From Streptomyces filipinensis (GTDB lineage Bacteria; Actinomycetota; Actinomycetes; Streptomycetales; Streptomycetaceae): DNA of 64,000 nt. Made by a program: the position numbers and the translations under genes. The notes under the pieces were generated by a model. That model made no database searches. It had not been told where the DNA came from and was given only the letters and a program-made list of their open reading frames with translations. Every line of letters starts with the position of its first letter. Position 1 is the first letter of the stretch. Shown piece by piece: positions 36,401 to 45,467 of this stretch. The stretch is taken from NCBI RefSeq assembly GCF_014649495.1, contig NZ_BMTD01000005.1:278080-342079 (forward strand), read 5' to 3'.

Positions 36401-37393
36401 TCACGGGCGCCAGTCGGCCTCCAGGTCATGGGAGTCGGTCTTGGTCAGCTGGGTCAGTCCGGTGCCGTCGGCCCGTACCAGGAAGAGGTGCTCGGGGTCC
36501 GCGTCGTCGCCACCGCCCCTGGTGAAGACCAGGCGGCTGCCGTCCGGGGACCACGAGGGATTCTTGTCGTTGAGGCGGGCCGTGGTGATCCGGTGCAGTC
36601 CGGTGCCGTCGGGGCGGACGAGGTAGAGGCGGGCGAAGCCCGAGGAGTCCACGCGGCTGAAGGCGATTCGGTCGCCGTGCGACCAGTCGGGGGCCCAGTC
36701 GTGGGAGTCGGAGGCGGTGACCGCCGTCTGGGCCAGGGTGGAGAGCCGGATGCGCATCACCCTGCTGTGTCCGCCCGCGTCCGCGCGGTTGAACGCCAGG
36801 TACCTGCCGTCCGGGGACCATGTCGGATGAAGGTCGTCCGCCGCGGTGTGGGTGAGCCGGGTGGCGGGGGTGCCGTCGATGTCGGCCACATAGATCTCGC
36901 GCTGGGTGCCGACCGGCTTGTCGTAGGCGATCCGCTTGCCGTCCGGGGACCAGGCGGGGTCGGAGGCACCCTTCGTACCGGGGACGGCCTTCAGGTCGCT
37001 GCCCGTGCTCGTCATCGTCCAGATGCCGTCGATCGCGCCACCGGATCCATAGCGCACGAAGGCCACCCGCTTGCCGTCCGGGGACCAGCTGGGCATCACG
37101 TCGCTGACGCCGGCCGTGTGGGTGAGCTTGACGGGCGCACCGCCACCGGGGGAGACCGCGTAGAGGTCTTCGACGGGCGCGGTCGCGGTGTAGCGGGCGA
37201 AGACGATCGAGTGGTCCACCGCCGCCCCGGCGTCTCCCGCGGCGCCGAGTGTCAGTGGTACGGCCATGGCGAGCGCCGTCGCGGCCACCGCCGCCAGGCG
37301 GCGCCGCGGTGAGCTGATGTCACCGGCCGTGCCGGTTCTTCGAGCCGTTCCGGCGGTTCTGTCGTTGCCGGCGCGGTGTCGTCGGTGCGTCAA
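36401..37393 (-). CDS. Secreted TolB-like beta-propeller (PD40 repeat) protein
   Basis: About 330 residues with a basic N-terminus, a signal peptide (around 28-60, LAAVAATALAMAVPLTLGAAG) and a series of PD40 units: SWSPDGKRVAFVR, AWSPDGKRIAYDK, TWSPDGRYLAFNR, DWSHGDRIAFSR and SWSPDGSRLVFTR. Such propellers bind proteins or oligosaccharides outside the membrane. The start is uncertain: TTG at 37393 lies after a GGAGGGATCGGGG stretch, but longer versions are open. No partner gene is adjacent, so the role is unknown. Confidence 0.78.
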   Translation of the reverse strand: MTHRRHRAGNDRTAGTARRTGTAGDISSPRRRLAAVAATALAMAVPLTLGAAGDAGAAVDHSIVFARYTATAPVEDLYAVSPGGGAPVKLTHTAGVSDVMPSWSPDGKRVAFVRYGSGGAIDGIWTMTSTGSDLKAVPGTKGASDPAWSPDGKRIAYDKPVGTQREIYVADIDGTPATRLTHTAADDLHPTWSPDGRYLAFNRADAGGHSRVMRIRLSTLAQTAVTASDSHDWAPDWSHGDRIAFSRVDSSGFARLYLVRPDGTGLHRITTARLNDKNPSWSPDGSRLVFTRGGGDDADPEHLFLVRADGTGLTQLTKTDSHDLEADWRP

Positions 37394-37545
37394 GGTGTCT
37401 ACCCCGATCCCTCCCGGCGGCCCACTTCGGGCCGCTCCGGCCGGTAAACATCCCATCCGACGGGGCTTCGTGGGAAGCCGCGGCACCTGGCGGTACGAGC
37501 CCTGTGACAGGTTGCGTACATCGCCGTCACAGGGATGCGATCACG

Positions 37546-38256
37546 TCAGGCCGCGGTTCCCCGCCGTTGAGAGCCATCGCCCCCGAACGACGTGGCTCTG
37601 TGCCCGCAGGCGTACGTCCCGCGACGACTCACCGGTCGCCCGTGCCCGGACAGCGGACGCCGGGGGAGGGGCGCGCGCCACACCACGCCCTGGTCGGACG
37701 GAGCGTCGGCCGACCGGATGTGCCAGCGGTCACCGTGCCGAGTGAGACATACGGTGTACAGGGGCGGCACCCGGAGTGTCCAGAAGGCACGGGCCGGTGC
37801 GGACAGAGCATGCACGAGCAGGGCCCGGATGACGGCGGGTTCGGCGATGACCAGGGCAGCGTCCGTCTGCGCGGGCAGACCGTCGAGCCAGGCCGCGGCC
37901 CGGCGACAGAGCTGGCGTACGGTCTCTCCGCCATGCGGCGCCGCATCCGGGTCGGTGAGCCAGACACTGTATCCGTGCGGGTCCGCGGCGACGATGTCGG
38001 CCACTGCGCCGCCGCGCCACGCGCCGTAGTCGAGGTCGCGCAGTACGGGCTCCGAGGTGGCCGCAAGGCCCAGGGCCGCGGCGGTCAGCGCGGAGCCGCT
38101 CGAAGGTGAGCGCACGGCCCACGAGTGCGGGCGAAGCGATGCCGGCGCGGCGCCCGCCCCCTGCGGGTCGTACTCGCTGTCCAGCGCGTGGCCGAAGACG
38201 GCGTCCGCGAAGGTGTCTGCGGGGCGCGCGCACACGAGTGTCAGGCGGATCGTCAT
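37546..38256 (-). CDS. Histidine phosphatase-fold protein lacking catalytic histidines
   Basis: A 236-residue protein with the phosphoglycerate-mutase/histidine-phosphatase layout. The opening strand reads LTLVCARPADTF, where active members have RHG/RHA. The second catalytic region reads ALVIAEPAVIRALLVHAL, where active members have His before the xxVIR helix. LDYGAWRG and PHGGETVRQLC, typical middle motifs, are present. Both catalytic His residues are therefore replaced and phosphatase activity is unlikely. The ATG follows AAAGGAG. A basic tail of about 35 residues extends beyond the fold. A regulatory or ligand-binding pseudoenzyme role is possible. Confidence 0.75.
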   Translation of the reverse strand: MTIRLTLVCARPADTFADAVFGHALDSEYDPQGAGAAPASLRPHSWAVRSPSSGSALTAAALGLAATSEPVLRDLDYGAWRGGAVADIVAADPHGYSVWLTDPDAAPHGGETVRQLCRRAAAWLDGLPAQTDAALVIAEPAVIRALLVHALSAPARAFWTLRVPPLYTVCLTRHGDRWHIRSADAPSDQGVVWRAPLPRRPLSGHGRPVSRRGTYACGHRATSFGGDGSQRRGTAA

Positions 38257-38549
38257 GGTGCTCCGCTCCTTTCCGGCCCGCCGGGTCGCGATGACGTCCC
38301 TCCGGCGGCAGCGTGCGGCTTGGCATGCCCACCGGCTCGACGTCGCAGGCCATGGGCGGTCGCCACGTTCGGCGCCATGTAGTTCAGGGTTGATGAACCC
38401 TCCTCCCGTAGCCATCCGGCAGGAGTCCGAAACGTCCCCGCCGACCGGCTGGTGCCGGCCCCGCCACCCGGGGCCTCTTCGCGTGCGGAAGCGGAGCGCC
38501 TGCCGGCGTGGTACCACGGACAGTGATCCGAAGGCGAACGGGAGCACAC

Positions 38550-39215
38550 GTGGTCCGGGTACTGGTGGTCGACGACGAGGCCCTCATCCGTACGGGCTTC
38601 CGGTGCATCCTGGACGCCGCGGACGACATCGAGGTCGTGGCGGCCGTTCCCGGCGCGGAGGCGGTCCGCACGGCGCAGGAGACCCACCCTGACGTCGTAC
38701 TGCTGGACATCCGCATGCCGGACGTGGACGGACTCTCCGTCCTCACCGATCTGCGCCGGCTGCGGGAGCCTCCTGTGGTGGCGATGCTCACGACGTTCGA
38801 CATGGACGACTACGTGGCCACGGCCCTGCGCTGCGGAGCGGCGGGCTTCCTGCTCAAGGACACCGACCCGGTGGAGCTGCCGTTCCTCGTGCGCGCCCTG
38901 GCCGACGGCGGCACCGTGCTGTCGTCCAAGGTCACCAGGGCCGTCGTGGACGGATACCTCGAGGCAGGCGGACAGGGACCCGCCCCTCGCAGCCTGGACC
39001 GACTGACCGATCGCGAACGTGCCGTGCTCGTCCTGATCGCCGAGGGACTGTCCAACGCCGACATCGCCGCGCGGATGCACCTGGGCACCGGCACGGTCAA
39101 GGACCACGTGAGCGCCATCCTCACCAAGCTTGAGGTCTCGAGCCGCGTCCAGGCGGCGCTGGTCGCCGAACGCGCGGGCCTTCTGAAACAGCCCCGAAGC
39201 CTGGAGCCGGGATGA
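38550..39215 (+). CDS. NarL/LuxR-type response regulator
   Basis: A 221-residue regulator beginning VRVLVVDDEALIRTGF. The receiver phospho-Asp lies in VLLDIRMPDVDG, followed by LLKD, and the C-terminal HTH is LTDRERAVLVLIAEGLSN with HLGTGTVKDHVSAILTKL. GTG at 38550 was chosen because GGGAG lies about five bases upstream and the receiver begins there. The next gene, a sensor kinase, starts within its stop (ATGA). This pair resembles the DesR/DesK-like systems common in Streptomyces. The regulated genes are not evident. Confidence 0.92.
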   Translation: MVRVLVVDDEALIRTGFRCILDAADDIEVVAAVPGAEAVRTAQETHPDVVLLDIRMPDVDGLSVLTDLRRLREPPVVAMLTTFDMDDYVATALRCGAAGFLLKDTDPVELPFLVRALADGGTVLSSKVTRAVVDGYLEAGGQGPAPRSLDRLTDRERAVLVLIAEGLSNADIAARMHLGTGTVKDHVSAILTKLEVSSRVQAALVAERAGLLKQPRSLEPG

Positions 39216-40318
39216 TGTCCCGCCCCCTGGCCACCGCACTGCGCGATGCCACCCTCCTCGGTGCGGCACTGCTCGACGTCTTCGTCCATGTCACCTCGGA
39301 CGAGCCACTGCGCATGGCGGTCGCCCTGGCCGCCGCCAGCCTCCTTCTGCTGCGCCGCCGCCTCCCGCTGCTCACCTTCCTGCTCACCCTGCCCTCCGTC
39401 CTCCTCTCCGACGCGATCTTCGCCTCCCTGGCGGCGCTGTACACCCTGGCCACGATCACCCGGCGCCGCACGCTCCTGGCCGTGTGCGCCATGGCGTACA
39501 CGCTCAGCGACATGACCCGGTGGACGCCGTCCCCGCATCTCGACCTGTGGAATCCCTCGGCCCTGATCACCCTCGGCTACACCGCGGCGACAGCCGCCGC
39601 CCCGGTCTTCCTGGGCCAGCTCGTCCAGGCGCGGCGTGACCTGTCGCTGCGGCTCACCGAGATCTCCCAGGCGCGCGACCACGAACGGCGGCTGAGCGCG
39701 CAGGCCGTCCTGGCCGAGGAGCGCGCACAGCTGGCCCGCGAGATGCACGACGTGGTCTCCCACCAGGTGAGCCTCATCGCGGTGCGGGCCGGAGCCCTGC
39801 AGGTCGCCACCCAGGACGCCGAGGCCAAGCAGGCCGCGGCCACGATTCGCCGGCTGAGCGTGCAGACACTGAACGAACTACGGCACATGGTCAACGTGCT
39901 GCGCGGCTCGCACAACCGGCCCACGGAACTCACCCCCCAGCCGTCCCTGACCGACCTGCGGAGGCTGATCGACACCAGCGGCATCGACACGGAGCTGACG
40001 ACGGACCTGCCCGGCGACCTTCCGCCGACTCTCCAGCGCGCCGTCTACCGCACCATCCAGGAAGCGCTGACCAACGTACGCAAACACGCCCCGGGGGCCA
40101 CCGCCGACGTACGCGCCTGCTTCGAGGGCGACACCGTCCGCGTCACGATCAGCAACACCGCCCCGACCCGGCCCGCCCTGCCCCTTCCCAGCGCGCACTA
40201 CGGCCTCATCGCCCTGCACCAGCGCGCCGCCCTCCTCGGCGGGACCGTCACCTGCGGTCCCACCCCCGACGGCGGCTACCGACTTCGCCTGGAACTCCCG
40301 GTCAAGCAGGAACCGTGA
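39212..40318 (+). CDS. NarL-family sensor histidine kinase
   Basis: A 368-residue kinase with four or five N-terminal membrane helices (to about residue 145), a coiled HisKA_3 helix with the phospho-His in AREMHDVVSHQVSLI, and a HATPase domain (QEALTNVRKHAPGA, HYGLIALHQRAALLGG). The final ATP-lid Gly motif is HYGLIAL in place of the more usual GxGLxGM, a modest variation. It overlaps the response regulator by four bases (ATGA) and so is translated with it. It converges on the universal stress protein gene. Confidence 0.92.
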   Translation: MMSRPLATALRDATLLGAALLDVFVHVTSDEPLRMAVALAAASLLLLRRRLPLLTFLLTLPSVLLSDAIFASLAALYTLATITRRRTLLAVCAMAYTLSDMTRWTPSPHLDLWNPSALITLGYTAATAAAPVFLGQLVQARRDLSLRLTEISQARDHERRLSAQAVLAEERAQLAREMHDVVSHQVSLIAVRAGALQVATQDAEAKQAAATIRRLSVQTLNELRHMVNVLRGSHNRPTELTPQPSLTDLRRLIDTSGIDTELTTDLPGDLPPTLQRAVYRTIQEALTNVRKHAPGATADVRACFEGDTVRVTISNTAPTRPALPLPSAHYGLIALHQRAALLGGTVTCGPTPDGGYRLRLELPVKQEP

Positions 40319-40365
40319 CCGACACCGTCGACGGCAGGTCGTACCTCGTCCGCTCCCATGAGCTC

Positions 40366-41241
40366 TCAGGCCGACTCGGGGACCACGGCGACCGGGCAGT
40401 CCGACCGGTGCAACAGGGCGTGCGCGACCCTACCGAGCTGCAGGCCTGGCTGTCCCCGCTGACGGCGAGCGCCGACGACGACCAGGTCGGCCTCGGCCGA
40501 TGCCCGCAGCAGCACCCGGTGGGCGGGGCCCTCGACCGGTCGGCGATGGATGTCGACGGCCGGGAGTTCCCGTGTGGCCTCGCGCAGGGCGTCGTCGAGA
40601 CCGGCTGAGGCCCGTTCCTCACCCAGACGGGGATCGTCGTCGGCGATCACCACACGGTCCACGGGCTCCTGGGCCGGGGTCCGCCAGGCCCGTACGGCCG
40701 TCAGGGCGCAGCCGCGCTTCTCCGCCTCGCGGACGGCGAACCGTACGGCGCTCACGCCGCCCGCCGAGTCGCTCACCCCTGCCACGACACGGTCGAACGA
40801 TCCCTGCCGGTTCGGAACCGCGCCACGGACCACGATGACCGGGCACACCGCGCGGGCCGCCACCGCGAGGCTGACCGACCCCAGCAGCAGCCCGGCGACC
40901 TCGCCACGCCCACGCGCACCTGTGACCAGGGCGAACGCCTCGGGCCCCGTCCGCAGCAGGACGGACACGGCGTCATCGTGCAGTACGTCGCCCGACACCT
41001 TCACCTCGGGATTGCGGAGCTGGGCACGTTCCACGCCGGAAGCGATGATGTGCTGCGCCATGTCCGTCCCCGCGGGACGGTCGGTGCCGAGCGCCGGCTG
41101 GGTTCCCTCGTACCGCTCCCACAGGGAGGCGTGGATCAGACGTAGCGGCAGCCCGTGCCGTGCCGCCTCGTCCACAGCCCAGTCGACCGCCAGCAGGCTG
41201 GACTCCGATCCGTCGACGCCCACAACCAGCGGGAGTTCCAT
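40366..41241 (-). CDS. Tandem universal stress protein (UspA x2)
   Basis: A 291-residue cytoplasmic protein with two Usp domains (about 1-148 and 150-291). Each keeps the nucleotide-binding loop: GARGRGEVAGLLLGSVS in the first and GARRQRGQPGLQLGRVAHAL in the second. It opens with LVVGVDGSESSLLAVDWAV. Tandem Usp proteins bind ATP and are induced by hypoxia or stationary stress in actinobacteria. The ATG at 41241 begins the first strand; the ribosome binding site is weak. No DosR-type site was identified by eye. Confidence 0.9.
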   Translation of the reverse strand: MELPLVVGVDGSESSLLAVDWAVDEAARHGLPLRLIHASLWERYEGTQPALGTDRPAGTDMAQHIIASGVERAQLRNPEVKVSGDVLHDDAVSVLLRTGPEAFALVTGARGRGEVAGLLLGSVSLAVAARAVCPVIVVRGAVPNRQGSFDRVVAGVSDSAGGVSAVRFAVREAEKRGCALTAVRAWRTPAQEPVDRVVIADDDPRLGEERASAGLDDALREATRELPAVDIHRRPVEGPAHRVLLRASAEADLVVVGARRQRGQPGLQLGRVAHALLHRSDCPVAVVPESA

Positions 41242-41489
41242 CGCCGCCACCGCCTTCTTCGTCCGGCTTCCGAGAGACCCCCTCCCCTGTGCATACCGTG
41301 GCACCGTCCGGGCACCACCGCGACACACCGGCCGGGTCCCGGATCGGTGGTCCACGGCCGGATCGCGGTCCGCCGGGGCGCATCGGAGAAAAATCCTCCG
41401 GATGGCCGTCACATCTGGGTGGGTCGGTCCGTCAGTGCTGTGAAGTCGCCGACCAGGCCGATGCGAAGCCGATGTGAAGGAGTGCGGTC

Positions 41490-41987
41490 ATGACGAACCC
41501 CTCGAACCCCTCGATCTCCCGGATGCCGAATCCTGCTGAGTTCGTGCCCGAGTTGGCTGACGTCAGCGCGGCCCTGTTCCGGGCCACGGGTAACCGTTCG
41601 GTGCCGCGTACCACGATGAGTCTTGTGCATCTGCGTGCGGGACAGATCGTGGGTAACACCTACCTGACGATTCTGAACACGGGTTTCCTGCGGAAGGCCG
41701 GGGTGTCCGAGGAGCGCATCACGGCCGTGTCGTCGTGGCAGGACGCGCCGTACTTCAGCGAGGCCGAACGGGCCGCGCTGGCGTTGGTGGAGGCCACCTT
41801 GCAGCTGGCGCAGTGTGGGAAGGAGCGGGTTTCCGACGAGCTGTACGCGGAGGCGGCGAAGCACTACGACGAGAAGGCGCTGGCCACCCTGACGATCGCG
41901 ATCGGTCAGATCAACTTCTTCATCGCGCTGGCCGTCATCGGCAAGCCGCAGCCGGTGAGCTCGCTCGCGGCCGAGCAGTGGGACTGA
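41490..41987 (+). CDS. Carboxymuconolactone decarboxylase-family (AhpD-like) protein lacking the CxxC pair
   Basis: A 165-residue helical protein. The family pattern is visible in LRAGQIVGNTYLTILNTGFL and in SEERITAVSSWQDAPYFSEAERAALALVEA. In peroxidase-active AhpD-like proteins the first segment reads xxNGCxxCxxxH. Here both Cys positions are non-Cys (GNTYL), so the redox-active pair is missing. The fold is probably kept, but alkylhydroperoxidase activity is unlikely. The gene stands alone and converges on the phospholipase gene. The start ATG at 41490 follows AAGGAG. Confidence 0.82.
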   Translation: MTNPSNPSISRMPNPAEFVPELADVSAALFRATGNRSVPRTTMSLVHLRAGQIVGNTYLTILNTGFLRKAGVSEERITAVSSWQDAPYFSEAERAALALVEATLQLAQCGKERVSDELYAEAAKHYDEKALATLTIAIGQINFFIALAVIGKPQPVSSLAAEQWD

Positions 41988-42084
41988 GCTGATCGGTCGG
42001 TTGAGCGGGGCCCGACGGGGGCGGGCGCTCGGTCCTCATGGGCCCGGTGGGGGCCGGGCGCCGCTCCCGGGTTCTGAGGATGCG

Positions 42085-43209
42085 TTACGGCACCGCGGTG
42101 CCGCCGGCCGTGTTGTGGCTGATGATGGCGTCGACGAGCCGGCCGCCGGGCCAGTCCGTGCTGATGACGCCGGTGTGACCCGGGTGGGTCTGCAGGTGGT
42201 CCAGCAGCCGCTGGTTCATGCCCTGTTTCCCACCGTAGCCGTTGGCCACCTGGGTGTAGGTTGCGCCGAACGGCGGACAGCTGGCCGACAACCCGGTGCT
42301 CCCCATGGTGTTGGTCCTGTCGGCGGCGACCTGCTGGAGACTGGCCGTGACCAGCGACCACCTGGTGTCCAGGTTGCACTCGTTCCACGGGATGAAGGGA
42401 GTCGGCAGGAACCGGGTGAGCCCGAATCCGCTGTACACCTGTCCTCGGGGGCCGCTGAAGCCGGTGAGCACGATGTGCCCGCGTACCTGACCGAGTGTGG
42501 GTGTGTCGGCCGTGCTGGTGCCGGTCACGGTGGGGGCGTAGAACAGACCCGGGTAGCGGTCCACGTAGGTGCCGAAGATGCGGACGCGGTCGGCGCCCGT
42601 GGCGTTGGACGGATCGTCGACGCACTTGCCGATCTGCAGGCCCCCGGTGCCGCCCTCGGTCGTGTCGCCGTCGCACTCGCCGTGCAGGCTCATGAGGACG
42701 GTCTCCTGCGGGTGGGCGGTGAGGAACGCCCGCGCCTTGCTGAGCACGTCGTCGAGGTTGGCGTTCTGGTAGACGTTCGTGTGGTGGATGGCGAAGGCGG
42801 TGTTGCCGTTGACGATGCGGACGCGGATGTCGATGGCGCGGATACCGGCATCGAGCTGGGCGGTCAGAGTGTCGGCGCTGTCGCCGTGGTTCTCCTGGGT
42901 CTGGTAGTACCAGGGTGCGAGTGCGCCGCCGTGAACGGCCATGGTGTCGTGGGTGCCGGGGATCGGCATCTGGCCCAGACCGGTCGAGTCGGGGATCTGG
43001 CGCATCCAGTCCGGGTTGCTGACGCTGGTGAGGCTGTTGAACGCGGGCGTCGACGGCCCCGGCCACCAGGGCAGGTCGAAGGCCGACGCCGGTGCGGCGG
43101 TGGTGGCCACGCTCAGCGCCGCAAGGACGGCACCGAGCGCGGAGATCGTGCCTGTGAGGCGCCGGGGTGTGTGAGGGGTGGATCGGCTACGCCGTGGCAG
43201 GAAGAACAT
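42085..43209 (-). CDS. Secreted phosphatidylinositol-specific phospholipase C domain protein
   Basis: A 374-residue secreted protein with a long basic signal peptide (about 1-43). The PI-PLC X domain shows LGQMPIPGTHDTM (first catalytic His), GIRAIDIRVRI and FAIHHTNVYQNANLDDV (second His), then AHPQETVLMSLHGE. Bacterial PI-PLC cleaves phosphatidylinositol to diacylglycerol and cyclic inositol phosphate. Activity on that substrate is an extrapolation. Several Cys pairs may form disulfides in the second half. The start ATG at 43209 follows a GGAGAG stretch. It converges on the AhpD-like gene. Confidence 0.88.
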   Translation of the reverse strand: MFFLPRRSRSTPHTPRRLTGTISALGAVLAALSVATTAAPASAFDLPWWPGPSTPAFNSLTSVSNPDWMRQIPDSTGLGQMPIPGTHDTMAVHGGALAPWYYQTQENHGDSADTLTAQLDAGIRAIDIRVRIVNGNTAFAIHHTNVYQNANLDDVLSKARAFLTAHPQETVLMSLHGECDGDTTEGGTGGLQIGKCVDDPSNATGADRVRIFGTYVDRYPGLFYAPTVTGTSTADTPTLGQVRGHIVLTGFSGPRGQVYSGFGLTRFLPTPFIPWNECNLDTRWSLVTASLQQVAADRTNTMGSTGLSASCPPFGATYTQVANGYGGKQGMNQRLLDHLQTHPGHTGVISTDWPGGRLVDAIISHNTAGGTAVP

Positions 43210-43357
43210 GTCCGGCTCTCCCTAGATTGTCAAGGGCATGTCAATTTAGGTGCGGATCGCGGCCGACACAGCATTCCCTGCACCTCATCCAAAGGCAAGA
43301 CATGCGCGGCCACCCGCTGGGCCCGCCGCCGGTCCGGATGCCGCTCGGACTCCGTCC

Positions 43358-43363
43358 TACACT
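43358..43363 (+). promoter_or_regulatory. Possible -10 box for a leaderless transcript
   Basis: TACACT fits the TANNNT pattern and ends six bases before the ATG of the zinc-ribbon gene, which lacks a ribosome binding site. This is the geometry of a leaderless mRNA. The -35 box is unclear. Confidence 0.4.
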
Positions 43364-43369
43364 TGCCGG

Positions 43370-43594
43370 ATGAGCAACCACACGTGCACCCACTGCGGCA
43401 CCGTCGGCCTGATGGAAGGTTTCATCGAGGACGCCGGCGAGCACTCGCGCGGGTACGCGCGCTGGATCGAAGGTGCCTTGGAGCGGGGGGTCTTCGGGGG
43501 TGCCAAGCGGCTGGGCCGACCCCGGCGGCAGATCGAGGCGTTCCGCTGCCCCAAGTGCGGGCACTTGGAGCTGTTCGCCACCGGTGAGGTGTAG
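43370..43594 (+). CDS. Small zinc-ribbon protein
   Basis: A 74-residue cytoplasmic protein with two Cys pairs, CTHCG near the start and RCPKCGHLELF near the end. Together they would bind one zinc in a rubredoxin-like knuckle. The middle is charged (GYARWIEGALERGVFGG, then AKRLGRPRRQIEAF). Such proteins are widespread in actinobacteria and of unknown function. The ATG at 43370 has no ribosome binding site and a -10-like box in the leaderless position. A strong hairpin follows the stop. Confidence 0.75.
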   Translation: MSNHTCTHCGTVGLMEGFIEDAGEHSRGYARWIEGALERGVFGGAKRLGRPRRQIEAFRCPKCGHLELFATGEV

Positions 43595-43601
43595 TCGGCC
43601 C

Positions 43602-43649
43602 GCGGCGTCCCCGAACCGAGCGACTTCGGGTGCCGCCCGGGGACGCCGC
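43602..43649. terminator. Hairpin terminator after the zinc-ribbon gene
   Basis: GCGGCGTCCCCG pairs perfectly with CGGGGACGCCGC across 24 bases that contain a smaller internal stem. It begins eight bases after the stop codon. Confidence 0.8.
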
Positions 43650-43774
43650 ACGGACCGCCCGCCGCCGGCGCCCGTCCGTCGCCGGGCGCGGGCGGAGTCA
43701 GCCCGGCGGCGTCGTCCCTACAGCACCACTGGCGCGCCGTGTTTCATGTGTCGGCCAAAGCCCCTGCGCCGCAG

Positions 43775-44626
43775 CTACTTGACGTCGACGTAGTCGCCGG
43801 CCGACGTGGAAGCGGCGGTGGTGGTGCTGGCCGCGAAGGAGAAGCGGTAGTAACCGTCGGCGGTGGCCTTGACGGTGGTCTTGAGCGAGCCGCCGGTGCC
43901 GCTGGTGACCGTCTTGAGCGTGGTGTAGGTGCGGCTGCCCTTCTTGCGGTACTGCAGCAGCGCCTTCTGCCCCGAGTAGCCGGAGTACGTGCCGGCGTTC
44001 CAGTCGGCGCGCTTCAGCCGGCCGGTGACGGTGATGGCCTTGCCCTTCTGCACCGGCTCGGGCGTGGCGTCGAGGGTCAGCTGGGCAGCCTTCTTGATCT
44101 TGGTGGTGGCGACGTCGTCGTTGTAGCTGGCGTTCGCGTAGAGGTCGTACCCGCCGAGGAACAGCTTCCAGGTTCCGGCGGCACCGTTCTTCTTCAGATC
44201 GGAGGCCGCGTTGATGTGGAAGACGGCCTTGCAACTGTAGACGCCGGTCCGGGTGGTCGACTCGGTGCAGCTGGGGTCGTCGTCGGTGCCCAGGGAGCCG
44301 GTGATGGTGTCCGTGCTGGAGGGGTCGGTGCCCTGCCAGAGGAAGGCTTCCGTGAGGGCCACGCCGCTGGAACTGGTCGCGGTATAGGTGACGGTGACGG
44401 ACTTGCGGGTGGCGACCCCGAGGACGATGTCCTGGCCGCCGTTGATGACGGCCTTCGAGAAGGTGATGTTGCCCAGCGACGTGTCCGGGTGGACGCTCTC
44501 CGCGGCGAACGCCCCGAGCTTCGCCGACGCTCCCGGACGCTCCGCCGCGTGGGCGGCTGCCGGAAGAGCGAGCGCGGACACCACGACGGCACCGGAAACA
44601 GCGGCGGCTCTGACCTGTATACGCAT
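43775..44626 (-). CDS. Secreted hypothetical protein with Ig-like beta domains
   Basis: A 283-residue secreted protein with a signal peptide (about 1-28, ending AAHAAERP). The rest is Thr/Ser/Lys-rich and beta-predicted. A first region (about 45-165) contains GVATRKSVTVTYTATSSSG and a Cys pair. A second (about 180-283) contains PEPVQKGKAITVTGRLKRAD and LLQYRKKGSRTYTTLKTVTS, the pattern of a bacterial Ig-like domain. No catalytic motif is seen. Similar proteins are common in Streptomyces and have no known role. The ATG follows GGGGAGATTC. Confidence 0.75.
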   Translation of the reverse strand: MRIQVRAAAVSGAVVVSALALPAAAHAAERPGASAKLGAFAAESVHPDTSLGNITFSKAVINGGQDIVLGVATRKSVTVTYTATSSSGVALTEAFLWQGTDPSSTDTITGSLGTDDDPSCTESTTRTGVYSCKAVFHINAASDLKKNGAAGTWKLFLGGYDLYANASYNDDVATTKIKKAAQLTLDATPEPVQKGKAITVTGRLKRADWNAGTYSGYSGQKALLQYRKKGSRTYTTLKTVTSGTGGSLKTTVKATADGYYRFSFAASTTTAASTSAGDYVDVK

Positions 44627-44906
44627 ATGAATCTCCCCTGTTGTCGAAAGTGGTCCGCCGAAGTCGCTTCCAGCGGGGCCCTGTTGACGTGTGCGGCGCA
44701 CAAATCCGGTACAAAACCTGTGGAGGTCCCTCTCCGACGCCAGGATCTCGGCCGTCCAGCGATGAGATGGCCTCGGTCCGTTGGCGATGTGGATCTCACC
44801 GGTGCACCGTACGCTGGACGGGGCGTGTCCCCGCATCCGTGCAATCACGCAGTTCACTACGTAGGTCCACCGCGATGCGACTCAGAGCGGTGGGACAGGA
44901 GGCAGG

Positions 44907-45467
44907 GTGAACGCCATGGACCTCGGGGCTCTCGAGACCGGCAGGCTGAGCCTCGTGCCGCTCGCCGTCGAGCACGCGGACGAGATGGCCGAGGTGCTCT
45001 CCGACCCGGCTCTGCACGTCTTCATCGGCGGTGCCCCGCACTCCCCGCAGGCGTTGCGAGCACGGTATGAACGCCTGGTGGCCGGCTCACCCGATCCCTC
45101 CCAGAGGTGGTGGAACTGGGTGATCAGGCTCCGCGAGGAGAAATGCCTGACCGGGACGGTGCAGGCGACGATCACTGCTGCTGAGCACGGGTATGCGGCC
45201 GAGGTTGCCTGGGTGGTCGGAACACCGTGGCAGAAGCGGGGCATCGCCACCGAGGCGGCGCGCGGACTGGTCGTCTGGCTGCAGGAGCAAGGCGTGCAGG
45301 CGATCCGCGCCCACATCCATCCAGATCACCGGGCATCCGCCGCTGTTGCCGCCGCAGTCGGTCTGGCCCCCACCGGTCACTGGCATGAGGGCGAGGTCAG
45401 GTGGGAGCTTTCCTGTCCCCGGTCACCGGCCGACGCTGCGTCCACCGGTCGAGGGCCCGCTCGATGA
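44907..45467 (+). CDS. GNAT family N-acetyltransferase
   Basis: A 186-residue acetyltransferase. It begins in RimJ/RimL style (LETGRLSLVPLAVEHADEM) and has the acetyl-CoA binding segment VAWVVGTPWQKRGIATEAAR, which holds the Q/R-x-x-G-x-G/A signature. It closes with IRAHIHPDHRASAAVAAAVG and a substrate-contact strand. GTG at 44907 follows GGAGG by five bases. GNAT enzymes move acetyl groups to amines of proteins or small molecules; the acceptor is unknown. Downstream lies a fragment of an oxidoreductase gene. Confidence 0.9.
   Translation: MNAMDLGALETGRLSLVPLAVEHADEMAEVLSDPALHVFIGGAPHSPQALRARYERLVAGSPDPSQRWWNWVIRLREEKCLTGTVQATITAAEHGYAAEVAWVVGTPWQKRGIATEAARGLVVWLQEQGVQAIRAHIHPDHRASAAVAAAVGLAPTGHWHEGEVRWELSCPRSPADAASTGRGPAR

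Noticed and set aside
42000..42084. G/C-rich direct repeats between the AhpD-like and phospholipase genes
   Set aside because: They are short, imperfect and consistent with ordinary GC-rich intergenic sequence; no clear stem was found.
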